A DNA stretch of 64,000 nucleotides from Bradyrhizobium sp. KBS0727 (lineage in GTDB: Bacteria > Pseudomonadota > Alphaproteobacteria > Rhizobiales > Xanthobacteraceae), in the NCBI RefSeq assembly GCF_005937885.2, contig NZ_CP042176.1, positions 987,501 to 1,051,500 on the forward strand, given 5' to 3'. The translations under genes and the position numbers were made by a program. The notes beneath the pieces were generated by a model. It had not been told where the DNA came from and did not search any database. It saw only the letters and a program-made list of their open reading frames with translations. Of this stretch, positions 16,817 to 24,085 are shown in pieces (positions within the stretch are counted from its first letter, which is position 1; each line of letters begins with the position of its first letter).

Positions 16817-17332
16817 TTATATCTGCTGGTTTCGCTTCAGCCGATCGAGGGTGGCGGCGACATTCGGCGGTAGCGATTTGACGCCTTTTTGTCCGGCCGC
16901 CGAGAGCCATGGCCGCAGGTGCGAGCCGGTCAACCAGGGTGGCTGAAGCCGCGGCGGCAGCATCTGGTCGACGACCAGAACGACGGTAACCGCGATCAGG
17001 CCGACGCGCACTGCGCCCAGCACGGCGCCACAGAGCCGGTCCACGATGCCGGCTTGCGTTCCGGTGGCCTCGTCGACCGCCACCCGCGCCAGCTTTCCGA
17101 GCGCCATGCCGGCGAACAGAAAGATGCCGAAGAACACCAACCCGTTCTGCCCCAGCACGGAGGCGAGATTGCCGCTCGCGGACGGCGACAGCGCGGACAT
17201 CGCCCACATCGCGATCGGCGCTGCCACCAGATAAGCGAGGATCGTGACCGCGCTGCGCACCAGTCCGGTGTTGAAGCCGGTGACGATGGCGAACACCAGG
17301 CCGACACAGACGATGCCATCGAAACTGTTCAT
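16817..17332 (-). CDS. cvpA: CvpA family inner-membrane protein
   Basis: A 171-residue membrane protein with four predicted helices (about 5-25, 30-48, 60-85, 100-122) and a soluble C-terminal tail, the layout of the CvpA/colicin V production family. The N-terminus (FDGIVCVGLVFAIVTGFNTGLVRS) and the GIVDRLCGAVLGAVR loop are typical. E. coli CvpA is needed for colicin V production and affects envelope stress tolerance; its biochemical job is unclear. In many proteobacteria it sits beside purF, but not here, so this is probably a second cvpA-like copy. It is followed by a 117-bp gap to the SDR gene. Confidence 0.82.
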   Translation of the reverse strand: MNSFDGIVCVGLVFAIVTGFNTGLVRSAVTILAYLVAAPIAMWAMSALSPSASGNLASVLGQNGLVFFGIFLFAGMALGKLARVAVDEATGTQAGIVDRLCGAVLGAVRVGLIAVTVVLVVDQMLPPRLQPPWLTGSHLRPWLSAAGQKGVKSLPPNVAATLDRLKRNQQI

Positions 17333-17411
17333 GGCGAAACTCTCCGCCGGCTCCAGTACGATGGTTGTATCAAGGAACCGGGTTCGCGATTGCTAAAATC
17401 GTCTGTATCCG

Positions 17412-17553
17412 CGTCATTGCGAGCGAAGCGAAGCAATCCATGCTTCCGCCGCAACATGGATCGCTTCGTCGTGGAGCCTGTCATCGGGCGCGCATTCGCG
17501 CGACCCGGTGGCTCCCTTGCACAAACGCTTTGCGTTTGTTGCAGGCAATGACG
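17412..17553. repeat. REP-type extragenic palindrome cluster
   Basis: A 140-bp imperfect palindrome with outer arms CGTCATTGC / GCAATGACG and internal small palindromes (GCGCGCATTCGCGCG; ACAAACGCTTTGCGTTTGT). It fills the gap between the GMC oxidoreductase and cvpA. Confidence 0.8.
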
Positions 17554-17561
17554 GGCGCGGC

Positions 17562-19169
17562 TTACCCCGCCCGCATCTCGGCCTTGATCATGTCGGCGGC
17601 CTTCTCGCCGATCATGATGGTCGGCGCGTTGGTGTTGCCGCCGATCAGGGTCGGCATCACGGAGGCATCGACCACGCGCAGGCCTTCGAGGCCGTACACT
17701 TTCAGCTTGGGATCGACCACCGCCATCGGGTCGTTGACGCCCATCTTGCAGGAGCCGACCGGGTGATAGACGGTATCGACGCGCTGGCGCAGCAGCTTTC
17801 GGATGTCGTCGTCGGTGTGCACGCCTTCGGTGTACATTTCCTTTTTCTGCAGCGCCTTCAGCGCCGGGGTCTCCATCAGCCGCCGCGTGGTCTTGAAGCC
17901 CGCGACCATGGTCTCCAGATCCGCCTCGTCGCCGAAGAAATTCGGATCGATCAAGGGCGCAGCGAACGGATCGGCGCTGCCGAGCGCGACGGTGCCGCGG
18001 CTCTTCGGCCGCAGCAGGCAGACGTGGCAGGTGAAGCCGGTGCCGCGATGGCGCTTGCGGCCGTGATCGTCGGCCATCGCCATGCCGAAATGCAGCTGGA
18101 TGTCGGGGATGTCGAGGTCGGGGCGAGTCTTGAGGAAGCCGCCGCATTCGGCGAAGTTCGACGTCATCGGCCCGCGGCGTTCGCGCCGATACTGGCCGAC
18201 GGCACGTAGCAGCCGCGGTATGGCCTTGAGCGAGAGGCCGTTGAAGTTCGGATTGTCGGACATGTAGCCGAACACGAAATCCGGATGGTCCTGCAGGTTT
18301 TGTCCGACACCCGGCAGATGATGTACGCTCGCAATGCCGTGCTTGCCGAGCGCAGCAGCATCGCCGACGCCGGACAATTGCAGCAGTTGCGGGGTCTGGA
18401 ACGCGCCGGAAGCTACGATCACCTCGCGCCGCGCGCGGATATGCTTCAGCTCTTTGCCCTGGCGGTATTCGACGCCGACGGCGCGCTTGCCCTCGAACAG
18501 GATGCGGGTCGCATGCGCGCCGGTCTCGACCCGCAGATTGGCACGGTTATTCATGTGCGGATGGATATAGGCGCGCGCCGCGCTGCAGCGCTCGCCGTTC
18601 CGCTGCGTCACCTGGTAGATGCCGAGCCCTTCGTGTTCGTCGGCATTGAAATCCTCGCGAAGGCGAAACTGTCCTTCCTGCGCCGCCTGCAGGAAGATCT
18701 GCTGCACCGGATTGTCGGTGCGCAGCTTGTTGACGGAGAGCGGACCGTCCTTGCCGTGATACTCGCCGCCGAAATCGGCGTTGTTTTCCGAGCGCTTGAA
18801 ATAGGGCAGCACGTCGCTGAACGACCAGCCGGTGTTGCCGAGCGAGGCCCATTGATCGTAGTCCGCACGGTGGCCGCGGATATAGACCATCGCGTTGATC
18901 GCCGACGAACCGCCGAGCCCCTTGCCGCGCGGCTGATAGCCGATGCGGCCGTTGAGGCCCTTCTGCGGGACGGTGTTGAAAGCCCAGTTGTTGACGTTGC
19001 CGGCGACCATCAGCACCAGCGCGAACGGCGTCGTCACCACCCAGTTGTCGTTCTTGCCGCCGGCATCCAGCAGCGCCACCGAGGTCCGCGGATCCTCCGA
19101 CAGCCGTCCCGCCACCGCGCAACCGCCGGAGCCGCCGCCCACCACCACGAAATCGTATGTATCCGTCAC
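17562..19169 (-). CDS. GMC-family FAD oxidoreductase (choline dehydrogenase-like)
   Basis: A 535-residue flavoprotein with a GTG start. The FAD-binding motif is FVVVGGGSGGCAVAGRLSE at the N-terminus, the GMC signature 1 region is RGKGLGGSSAINAMVYIRG, and signature 2 is ASGAFQTPQLLQLSG. The catalytic His is in VDTVYHPVGSCKMG near residue 467, and the C-terminal NTNAPTIMIGEKAADMI closes the FAD site. GMC enzymes oxidise primary or secondary alcohols. The gene is called choline dehydrogenase-like only by family; no betaine genes are near, so the alcohol substrate is unknown. Full family length, no odd features. Confidence 0.93.
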   Translation of the reverse strand: MTDTYDFVVVGGGSGGCAVAGRLSEDPRTSVALLDAGGKNDNWVVTTPFALVLMVAGNVNNWAFNTVPQKGLNGRIGYQPRGKGLGGSSAINAMVYIRGHRADYDQWASLGNTGWSFSDVLPYFKRSENNADFGGEYHGKDGPLSVNKLRTDNPVQQIFLQAAQEGQFRLREDFNADEHEGLGIYQVTQRNGERCSAARAYIHPHMNNRANLRVETGAHATRILFEGKRAVGVEYRQGKELKHIRARREVIVASGAFQTPQLLQLSGVGDAAALGKHGIASVHHLPGVGQNLQDHPDFVFGYMSDNPNFNGLSLKAIPRLLRAVGQYRRERRGPMTSNFAECGGFLKTRPDLDIPDIQLHFGMAMADDHGRKRHRGTGFTCHVCLLRPKSRGTVALGSADPFAAPLIDPNFFGDEADLETMVAGFKTTRRLMETPALKALQKKEMYTEGVHTDDDIRKLLRQRVDTVYHPVGSCKMGVNDPMAVVDPKLKVYGLEGLRVVDASVMPTLIGGNTNAPTIMIGEKAADMIKAEMRAG

Positions 19170-19519
19170 GCGTATTTCCCCCAGTTGTTCTTGTTCGTCA
19201 TTCCGAGGCGATGCGTAGCATCGAACCCGGAATCCCGAGGCTTCTCGGTCGTTATTCGCCCCAAAACTCCGCTTTTGCGGGGTTTATGGCAAGGCCGGTT
19301 CCAAACGGTGGTTTTGCCGCGTTTTCGGCGTCACAAAAACCTCAAAAACCGAGGCATTGGGCCTTTCCAAAGCAGGTGCACGTTGATACATACCCCTCGC
19401 ACCCGATGGCTTTGCCCGGGTTGCCTTCTCAGGAAGCCTCCGGTCGGGACGATCGACGCCCAAAGCGTTGGCCGCTTTCGCTTCGGATCAGTTTTTCGAA
19501 AGGCATCGCAACGGTTTAA
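19170..19519. other. Intergenic region with half-REP, ahead of initiator tRNA
   Basis: About 350 bp. 19196-19240 holds half of a CGTCATTCC-type palindrome. 19260-19500 has short runs (CAAAACTCCGCTTTTGCGGGG; AAAAACCTC repeats) but no gene. The tRNA promoter must lie within the last 60 bp. Confidence 0.5.
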
Positions 19520-19596
<77 letters not shown>

Positions 19597-19630
19597 AGCT
19601 AAGATGCTGAATTTAAAGCACTAGATTGAA

Positions 19631-19656
19631 AAGCCGCCCTTTGGGGCGGCTTTTTT
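19631..19656 (+). terminator. Rho-independent terminator of tRNA-fMet
   Basis: A 9-bp perfect stem (19631-19639 with 19644-19652), 4-nt loop and a run of six or more T. It follows the tRNA gene by 34 bp. Confidence 0.9.
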
Positions 19657-19658
19657 CT

Positions 19659-20088
19659 TTTCAAGAATCGCCACCGAGTCGCCACGGCGCTAAATTCGTT
19701 TGCCTGGCTTTGGCCGGATGTTTGTTGCCGGCAAAGCGTGGTCGATCTCCATAGGCGTTCGATCTGTTCGAGAACCGTGCCGCATGTTCGAATCCCTCTC
19801 GCTCCGCCAGCTTGGCCGCAGCCGTCTGTTCTCTGCGCGAAGATGTTGGCAATTGAGCCCAGTATTTGCAGCGATTTCTAATTTGGGTTCCGGGCCTCTA
19901 AACGGCGGAATGGGCCGGAAATCCCGGCTTTTCGCGCGTTTAAATTTGTCTCTGAAGCTTCGGTTTACCGAATTCAAGGGGTCTACGGCCTGATCCGCGA
20001 ATATACCCGTCTTGCGGAGGCTATCGGTGGAGACCAGTTCGATCAGGACTGTTCAAGCGAAATGTGCGGGCTAGCGCTACGCGCTTAG
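19659..20088. other. Gene-poor start of the putative island
   Basis: About 430 bp of lower-G+C sequence without a credible gene on either strand. It contains a tRNA-Ser-like 3' end at 19786-19809. Short open frames here read like the artefactual frames often found across tRNA ends and have no ribosome site. Confidence 0.5.
19786..19809 (+). repeat. tRNA-Ser-like 3' fragment (att scar)
   Basis: GTTCGAATCCCTCTCGCTCC followed by GCCA reads as the T-loop, acceptor 3' strand and CCA of a bacterial tRNA-Ser. No tRNA body precedes it. A detached tRNA 3' end is the usual trace of an integrase attachment site carried in by a mobile element. Confidence 0.55.
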
Positions 20089-20313
20089 ATGTCCATGGAT
20101 GGTCAAGCGGTCAAAGCGCAGATGTTCACTCCGTTCTTCACGACCAAACCGCCTGGTGAAGGCACTGGACTTGGCTTGTCGATGAGTCATGACATCGTTG
20201 TGAAGCAGCATGGCTGCAGGATCGATGTGGAGACGAATTCTGGAGAGTTCGCCGAGTTTATTATCACATTGCCGCGCAACGACAGCATGGCCGCCCGCCG
20301 GAAAGTGGAATGA
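20089..20313 (+). pseudogene. Histidine kinase C-terminal fragment (HATPase G2 box)
   Basis: A 74-residue remnant with the end of a histidine-kinase ATPase domain: [20 protein letters not shown] is the F-box/G2-box of HATPase_c, followed by the closing strands ([17 protein letters not shown]). The phospho-acceptor domain and N-box are missing and a TAG stop lies directly upstream in frame, so this is a decayed tail of a sensor kinase, not an intact gene. Its presence just inside the tRNA-fMet boundary fits a degraded mobile region. Confidence 0.75.
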
Positions 20314-20737
20314 CCCGCGATTGGTGCCGAACGGACAGGCCGACTGCATTGAACGATTTCTGCTGCAACGGCAAACCGGTTTGTCTTCTTTGACGTTGGG
20401 TCAATCGCTTGTCTACTTGTTGGCACGCTTTCGAGCGATCGGCTGACCAGATGTGCCCCAGTTCCACGCGGCGGATCAGGACGCCGAAGGACAGATGCAG
20501 TTGCGCAGCCGTAGCGGCTTTCGACCTCGCAAAGTCTCAAGCACGGCTGGAGGCAACGGCTATGACGTCTGCGCTCTCGCTCGACCGACCTGCCGACAAA
20601 AACTGTAAATAACTCATTAAGTTAGCTGGCAGCACTTTGAATTGAAGTGTTGCCATTGGGAGACAGGGGCTGACGCGGTATCGGGCGTAAGCTCTACGTG
20701 GAATTTGCACCAAACGTCCTTAAACCGGGGATTGATC
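20314..20737. other. Intergenic region before porin gene
   Basis: About 420 bp. 20314-20580 is probably more decayed sequence with no recognisable domain. 20600-20737 (AT-richer, TAACTCATTAAGTTAGC) likely holds the promoter of the Omp25-type porin. Confidence 0.45.
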
Positions 20738-21508
20738 ATGAAGAAGATATTATTGAGTGCGGTGGCTCTCGTCGTGCTGGGTATGGCTGCTCCTGCATCC
20801 GCTGCTGATCTTGCGGCACGGCCTTACAAGGCGGCCCCAATCGCAGCTCCGATGATGTACGACTGGTCGGGGTTCTATATCGGTGCGAACGGCGGGTACG
20901 GCTGGGCGCGGCAATGTCTTGATATCACCCAGGTGGGTGCCGTTAACGTGTTCAGCGAAGGCTGCAATGATAAGGGTGGAGGCGTTGTCGGTGGCCAGAT
21001 CGGTTACCGCTGGCAAGCAAGCAACTGGGTGTTTGGATTGGAAGCTCAGGGCGACTGGGCCAATCTTCGTACCGAGCGTGTTTTCGTGAATACGCCATTG
21101 CTGGCCACAAACACCTGGAAATCCACCATCAATGGTCTGGGCCTCTTCACCGGTCAGGTCGGTTATGCCTGGAATAACACTCTTCTTTATGTGAAGGGCG
21201 GCGCTGCTGTTGCAAACCAGCGCTTTGACATCTTCAATACTGCAACCGGCATCGGCCTCGCGCAGGCGGAGCGGACCCGGTGGGGTGGGGTGGTCGGCGT
21301 GGGCTTGGAGTACGGCTTCTCGCCGAACTGGACTGCCGGCATCGAATACGATTACCTCTTCAGAGAGAGCGACAGCCGCACGATCTTGACGCCTACCCTG
21401 CAAGTCCCCTCGGTCACCGCCAACACCAGGACAGATATCAGCATGATCACTGGCCGCATCAGCTACAAGTTTGGCGGTTACGGTGCTCCGATTGCAGCCA
21501 GGTACTGA
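20738..21508 (+). CDS. Omp25/RopB-type outer-membrane beta-barrel protein
   Basis: A 256-residue outer membrane protein. The start at 20738 gives a clean Sec signal peptide (MKKILLSAVALVVLGM, cleavage after ASAA near residue 21) and has GGGG 8 nt upstream. The mature protein begins with DLAARPYKAAP and the YDWSGFYIGANGGYGW motif typical of rhizobial/Brucella Omp25-Omp31 family porin-like proteins, then alternating beta strands ending ITGRISYKFG..YGAPIAARY; the C-terminal barrel signature is preserved. These proteins stabilise the envelope and are often stress-regulated. Bradyrhizobia have many paralogues. It has its own terminator 28 bp downstream and stands alone in the putative island. Confidence 0.92.
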   Translation: MKKILLSAVALVVLGMAAPASAADLAARPYKAAPIAAPMMYDWSGFYIGANGGYGWARQCLDITQVGAVNVFSEGCNDKGGGVVGGQIGYRWQASNWVFGLEAQGDWANLRTERVFVNTPLLATNTWKSTINGLGLFTGQVGYAWNNTLLYVKGGAAVANQRFDIFNTATGIGLAQAERTRWGGVVGVGLEYGFSPNWTAGIEYDYLFRESDSRTILTPTLQVPSVTANTRTDISMITGRISYKFGGYGAPIAARY

Positions 21509-21536
21509 GCTAGTCTGCATTTCCTGCGTAACACTA

Positions 21537-21563
21537 AAGCCCCGGCATAGTCCGGGGCTTTTT
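21537..21563 (+). terminator. Rho-independent terminator of the porin gene
   Basis: A 9-bp stem (21537-21545 with 21552-21560), 6-nt loop and a T-run starting at 21559, 29 bp after the porin stop. Confidence 0.9.
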
Positions 21564-22222
21564 GTTCTTAGCCCGCTCCCGCGAGTGCTGCGGCCGCGGT
21601 GCCTTGTTGCCGGTCACGCTCTGTGAGCGGATCTCATTGTAGTTTTTACGCGGACCCCAAAAAGCACTTCAGGCTTCCTGATGATCTTGCTTGCCGGCCC
21701 GAAACACCATCGACACAGGCGCCGCCGTGTCGCCATTACTTGCGCAAGGACGTTTCGTCCGGAATCTGCGGGTGATCTCCCAATTCAACAATCGAGCCGA
21801 TCGAAAGCGTCCAGGCCGTGTTGCTGAGACGACCGTTAGCATAATCGCTGATCCAACCTCAGGACAACCGCCCCGATTTCGTCCTGAACTTACAGACATG
21901 GCCCCAGATAAAACGGCCGCCATGGGGGATGGCGGCCGTTACTCAGGTGCGGTGGGGGCACCGCTTCCGGTGGGCAGTGGATGCTCTGGAAATTAACTCA
22001 TAGAAGATTTTGAACCGGCCGGTTTGATCAATGTCAACACAGGGTTGCCATTCAACGCGTTGCGGGTATTCCCAAAGCAGGCCTCAAAGATGCAAACCGC
22101 ATTCAATTGATTCATAATCATAACAACGTCCTGACCATTGATCCGGATCAACCGGTGGCCTCAGCTTTCGGGCAGCTTAGCGCAACGGCTATTGCAGCCG
22201 CGTTAGCCAAATCAGGACGTCA
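21564..22222. other. Gene-poor stretch with two strong palindromes
   Basis: About 660 bp without a credible gene. It contains the 12-bp hairpin at 21912-21940 and a 12-bp palindrome AACCGGCCGGTT at 22013-22024. Base composition is lower in G+C than in the flanking chromosome. Confidence 0.5.
21912..21940 (-). terminator. Orphan hairpin, possible minus-strand terminator
   Basis: A perfect 12-bp stem (21912-21923 with 21929-21940) around five G residues. On the minus strand it is followed by TTTTAT, so it could terminate a minus-strand transcript, but no minus-strand gene remains upstream of it. It may be left over from a lost gene. Confidence 0.4.
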
Positions 22223-22456
22223 ATGGCCGACACTTGGTACGTTACATTTGAAGTTCACAAACGCGGTGCATTGCCCAGAAGGCGAAGCCCGCGACAGACC
22301 AAAACGTTTGATACCGAAGTGCAAGCCAAGAGTTTTGCGCGAGCCAAACTTGACGAGGGGCTGGTCGTCTATGCCGGCACAATCAACCCATCCCGTCCGA
22401 GACGGTTGATTCCGTCTGTCGGAATCTCGAATTGGATTGAGGAAGAACGAGATTAG
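22223..22456 (+). CDS. Small conserved hypothetical protein, 77 residues
   Basis: A 77-residue basic protein beginning MADTWYVTFEVHKRG, with a strand-rich N-terminus, a central helix (DTEVQAKSFARAKLDEG) and a C-terminal tail ending SNWIEEERD. AGGA lies 5 nt before the ATG. I recall proteins of this pattern as common short hypotheticals in bradyrhizobia, but no function is known to me. It has no membrane segment or cysteine. The fold order (beta, helix, beta) hints at a small nucleic-acid-binding or regulatory domain; this is only a guess. Confidence 0.6.
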   Translation: MADTWYVTFEVHKRGALPRRRSPRQTKTFDTEVQAKSFARAKLDEGLVVYAGTINPSRPRRLIPSVGISNWIEEERD

Positions 22457-23000
22457 AATACCGCAAGTTCTCTAGGCGGGATTATGGTCGCGAAACGCGG
22501 AGCTGAGTAAGCGACTGCCGCGAGCGCATGTTGCTTGTCACTTGGGCCAAGCGACCGCTTCTGGGGCGCAAAGCGGTCAGTCATTACGACGGGTGGATAC
22601 GCTTTCGCCATCGGGCGTTGCCTGGCTTTGCCTCACGCCCCCTTCGAAGTACACGCGTGTTCCGTCCCAGGAACACTCAACGATTTCGATTTGCCCGTTC
22701 CGCCCTTGATAACGCCCCAGCAATTTCACGGCCGACAACCACATTAAGAGCTAAGCATCATAACACATGCGCTAAACATCTATTATCATGTGACGTTCAA
22801 CGCGCCAACCGTTTCGGAATTGCACATAATGTTTCCGTACCCTTGCGAGAAAATCGGGTAAATCCGCTCGGCCGTCTCAGTTTGTTTCCAATGAATCAAG
22901 ATTTGCATATGATATACTTTGCATCCAAACTGATGCTCGAAACAATAGTTTGGATAGTATAGATATATTCGACGTAAATCTCACTGGAGACGGCCATTAG
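22457..23000. other. AT-rich leader region upstream of XRE regulator
   Basis: About 540 bp. From about 22750 on it is clearly AT-rich, with direct and inverted short words (TTGCATATGATATACTTTGCATC; AGTATAGATAT at 22966-22976). It probably holds the promoter and operator of the XRE gene at 23001. The related regulator at 31013 has AGAATAGATAT upstream on its own strand, a possible shared site. No gene seen. Confidence 0.5.
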
Positions 23001-23321
23001 ATGATTACGGCCAACCAACTGAGGGCGGCCCGTGCGCTGCTGAACATGGATCAACGGCAAACTGCCGATCTTGCAGATCTTTCAGTCCCTACCATCCAGC
23101 GCATGGAGGCGAGCGACGGCGTTGTCCGCGGGAACGTCGATTCTCTGATGAAGCTGATTTCCGCGCTGGAGAATGCCGGGATCGAATTGATCAATCCGGG
23201 TGTTACGAGCTCAGCCGGCGGCCGCGGCGTTCGCCTCAGGGAAGATGTTACGAAGCCAAAGATGAAGAACATGAAGCAGTCCAAGCCCTCGCTGCTGCGG
23301 ACTTTGGCGCGGACTCGATGA
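23001..23321 (+). CDS. XRE-family HTH regulator (paralogue 2)
   Basis: A 106-residue protein with an N-terminal Cro/C1-type helix-turn-helix (MITANQLRAARALLNMDQ; LADLSVPTIQRMEAS as the recognition part) and a short helical segment (NVDSLMKLISALENAGIEL). The length and layout are the same as for the regulator at 30693-31013, which it matches at roughly 60 percent of positions, including SVPTIQRMEAS/SAPTIQRMEAS and VRGNVDSL. Such short XRE proteins repress their own operons. It converges on hyfI across a 220-bp gap. Its stop overlaps the start of a possible 44-residue frame as ATGA. Confidence 0.88.
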   Translation: MITANQLRAARALLNMDQRQTADLADLSVPTIQRMEASDGVVRGNVDSLMKLISALENAGIELINPGVTSSAGGRGVRLREDVTKPKMKNMKQSKPSLLRTLARTR

Positions 23322-23452
23322 ATAGTGTGGAAGACGCTCAGACAGCATTTCAAGATCAATACGCGGCGTCGGTTGCGGCATGCGCGTCTGCTCCGAAACT
23401 GGCCACGCAAACGCTCGCCGGTGCCGACCACAATATGGGCGCGGCAGCGTAG
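23318..23452 (+). CDS. Possible 44-residue protein coupled to the XRE gene
   Basis: A short frame whose ATG overlaps the XRE stop as ATGA, a typical coupling arrangement. The product (MNSVEDAQTAFQDQYAASVA...) is helical in character and has a single cysteine. It ends 91 bp before the convergent hyfI stop. No homology is visible to me; chance cannot be excluded. Confidence 0.35.
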   Translation: MNSVEDAQTAFQDQYAASVAACASAPKLATQTLAGADHNMGAAA

Positions 23453-23542
23453 GGGCCGAGCTGCCAATTCATCGCCACAAGGATGTCGGGAGGCGGCTGC
23501 AGGGCAAGCCGGCTTGGAATAGCCGAAGTCGTTTCCAGAGCC

Positions 23543-24076
23543 TCAAGTGGAAGTGGCGCTTTTTGCCGTTCGATCGAGCAGGGAAAGAAGTCCCTGCAAA
23601 ATCGTAACGGGCGGTGGCGGACAGCCCGGAATATGAAGATCGACGGGAACGATCTGCGAGACCCCTCCGACCACCGCGTAGCTGCCGGCAAAACACCCGC
23701 CATCTCGTGCGCAGTCTCCGAGGGCAATGACCCATTTCGGGTCGGGGGTCGCATGATAGGTTCGCTCCAGTGCATCGCGCATGTTCTTGGTCACGGGCCC
23801 CGTGACCAAGAGAACGTCGGCGTGGCGTGGAGAGGCGACGAAGCGAATACCAAAACGTTCGACGTCGTAATAGGCATTGCTCAGCGCATGGATCTCCAGC
23901 TCGCAACCATTGCATGACCCGGCATCGATTTCGCGGATCGAGAGGCTTCTGCCGAGGCGTCGCCGGGCGGCACGCTGCAAGGCCGTGGCGAGTTCTTCGA
24001 CGGCGGCCTCGTCGAGCGCGGGAGCCTGCTCCGTGAGCGGGCCCCGGAAGAAATTTTGAAAGAGAAGTTTGCGCAT
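23543..24076 (-). CDS. hyfI: Hydrogenase-4-like small subunit (NuoB/HyfI family)
   Basis: A 177-residue NuoB-type small subunit. All four ligands of the proximal [4Fe-4S] cluster are present: SCNGCELE (Cys55, Cys58), ALGDCARDGG (Cys122) and IPGCPPPP (Cys152). It should accept or deliver electrons next to the large subunit at the cytoplasmic face of the membrane complex. A strong ribosome site (AGGAGAAG) precedes the ATG, 9 bp after the hyfG stop. It is the last gene of the xre-hyfBCEFGI operon. The iron-sulphur site is intact although the partner large subunit has lost its nickel-iron ligands, so the complex keeps an electron path but not a hydrogenase centre. Confidence 0.92.
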   Translation of the reverse strand: MRKLLFQNFFRGPLTEQAPALDEAAVEELATALQRAARRRLGRSLSIREIDAGSCNGCELEIHALSNAYYDVERFGIRFVASPRHADVLLVTGPVTKNMRDALERTYHATPDPKWVIALGDCARDGGCFAGSYAVVGGVSQIVPVDLHIPGCPPPPVTILQGLLSLLDRTAKSATST

Positions 24077-24085
24077 CGTCTTCTC

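Noticed and set aside
22528..22962. A 144-residue gene upstream of the XRE regulator
   Set aside because: Basic, random-like product with AT-rich C-terminal part and no ribosome site; better explained as a promoter region.
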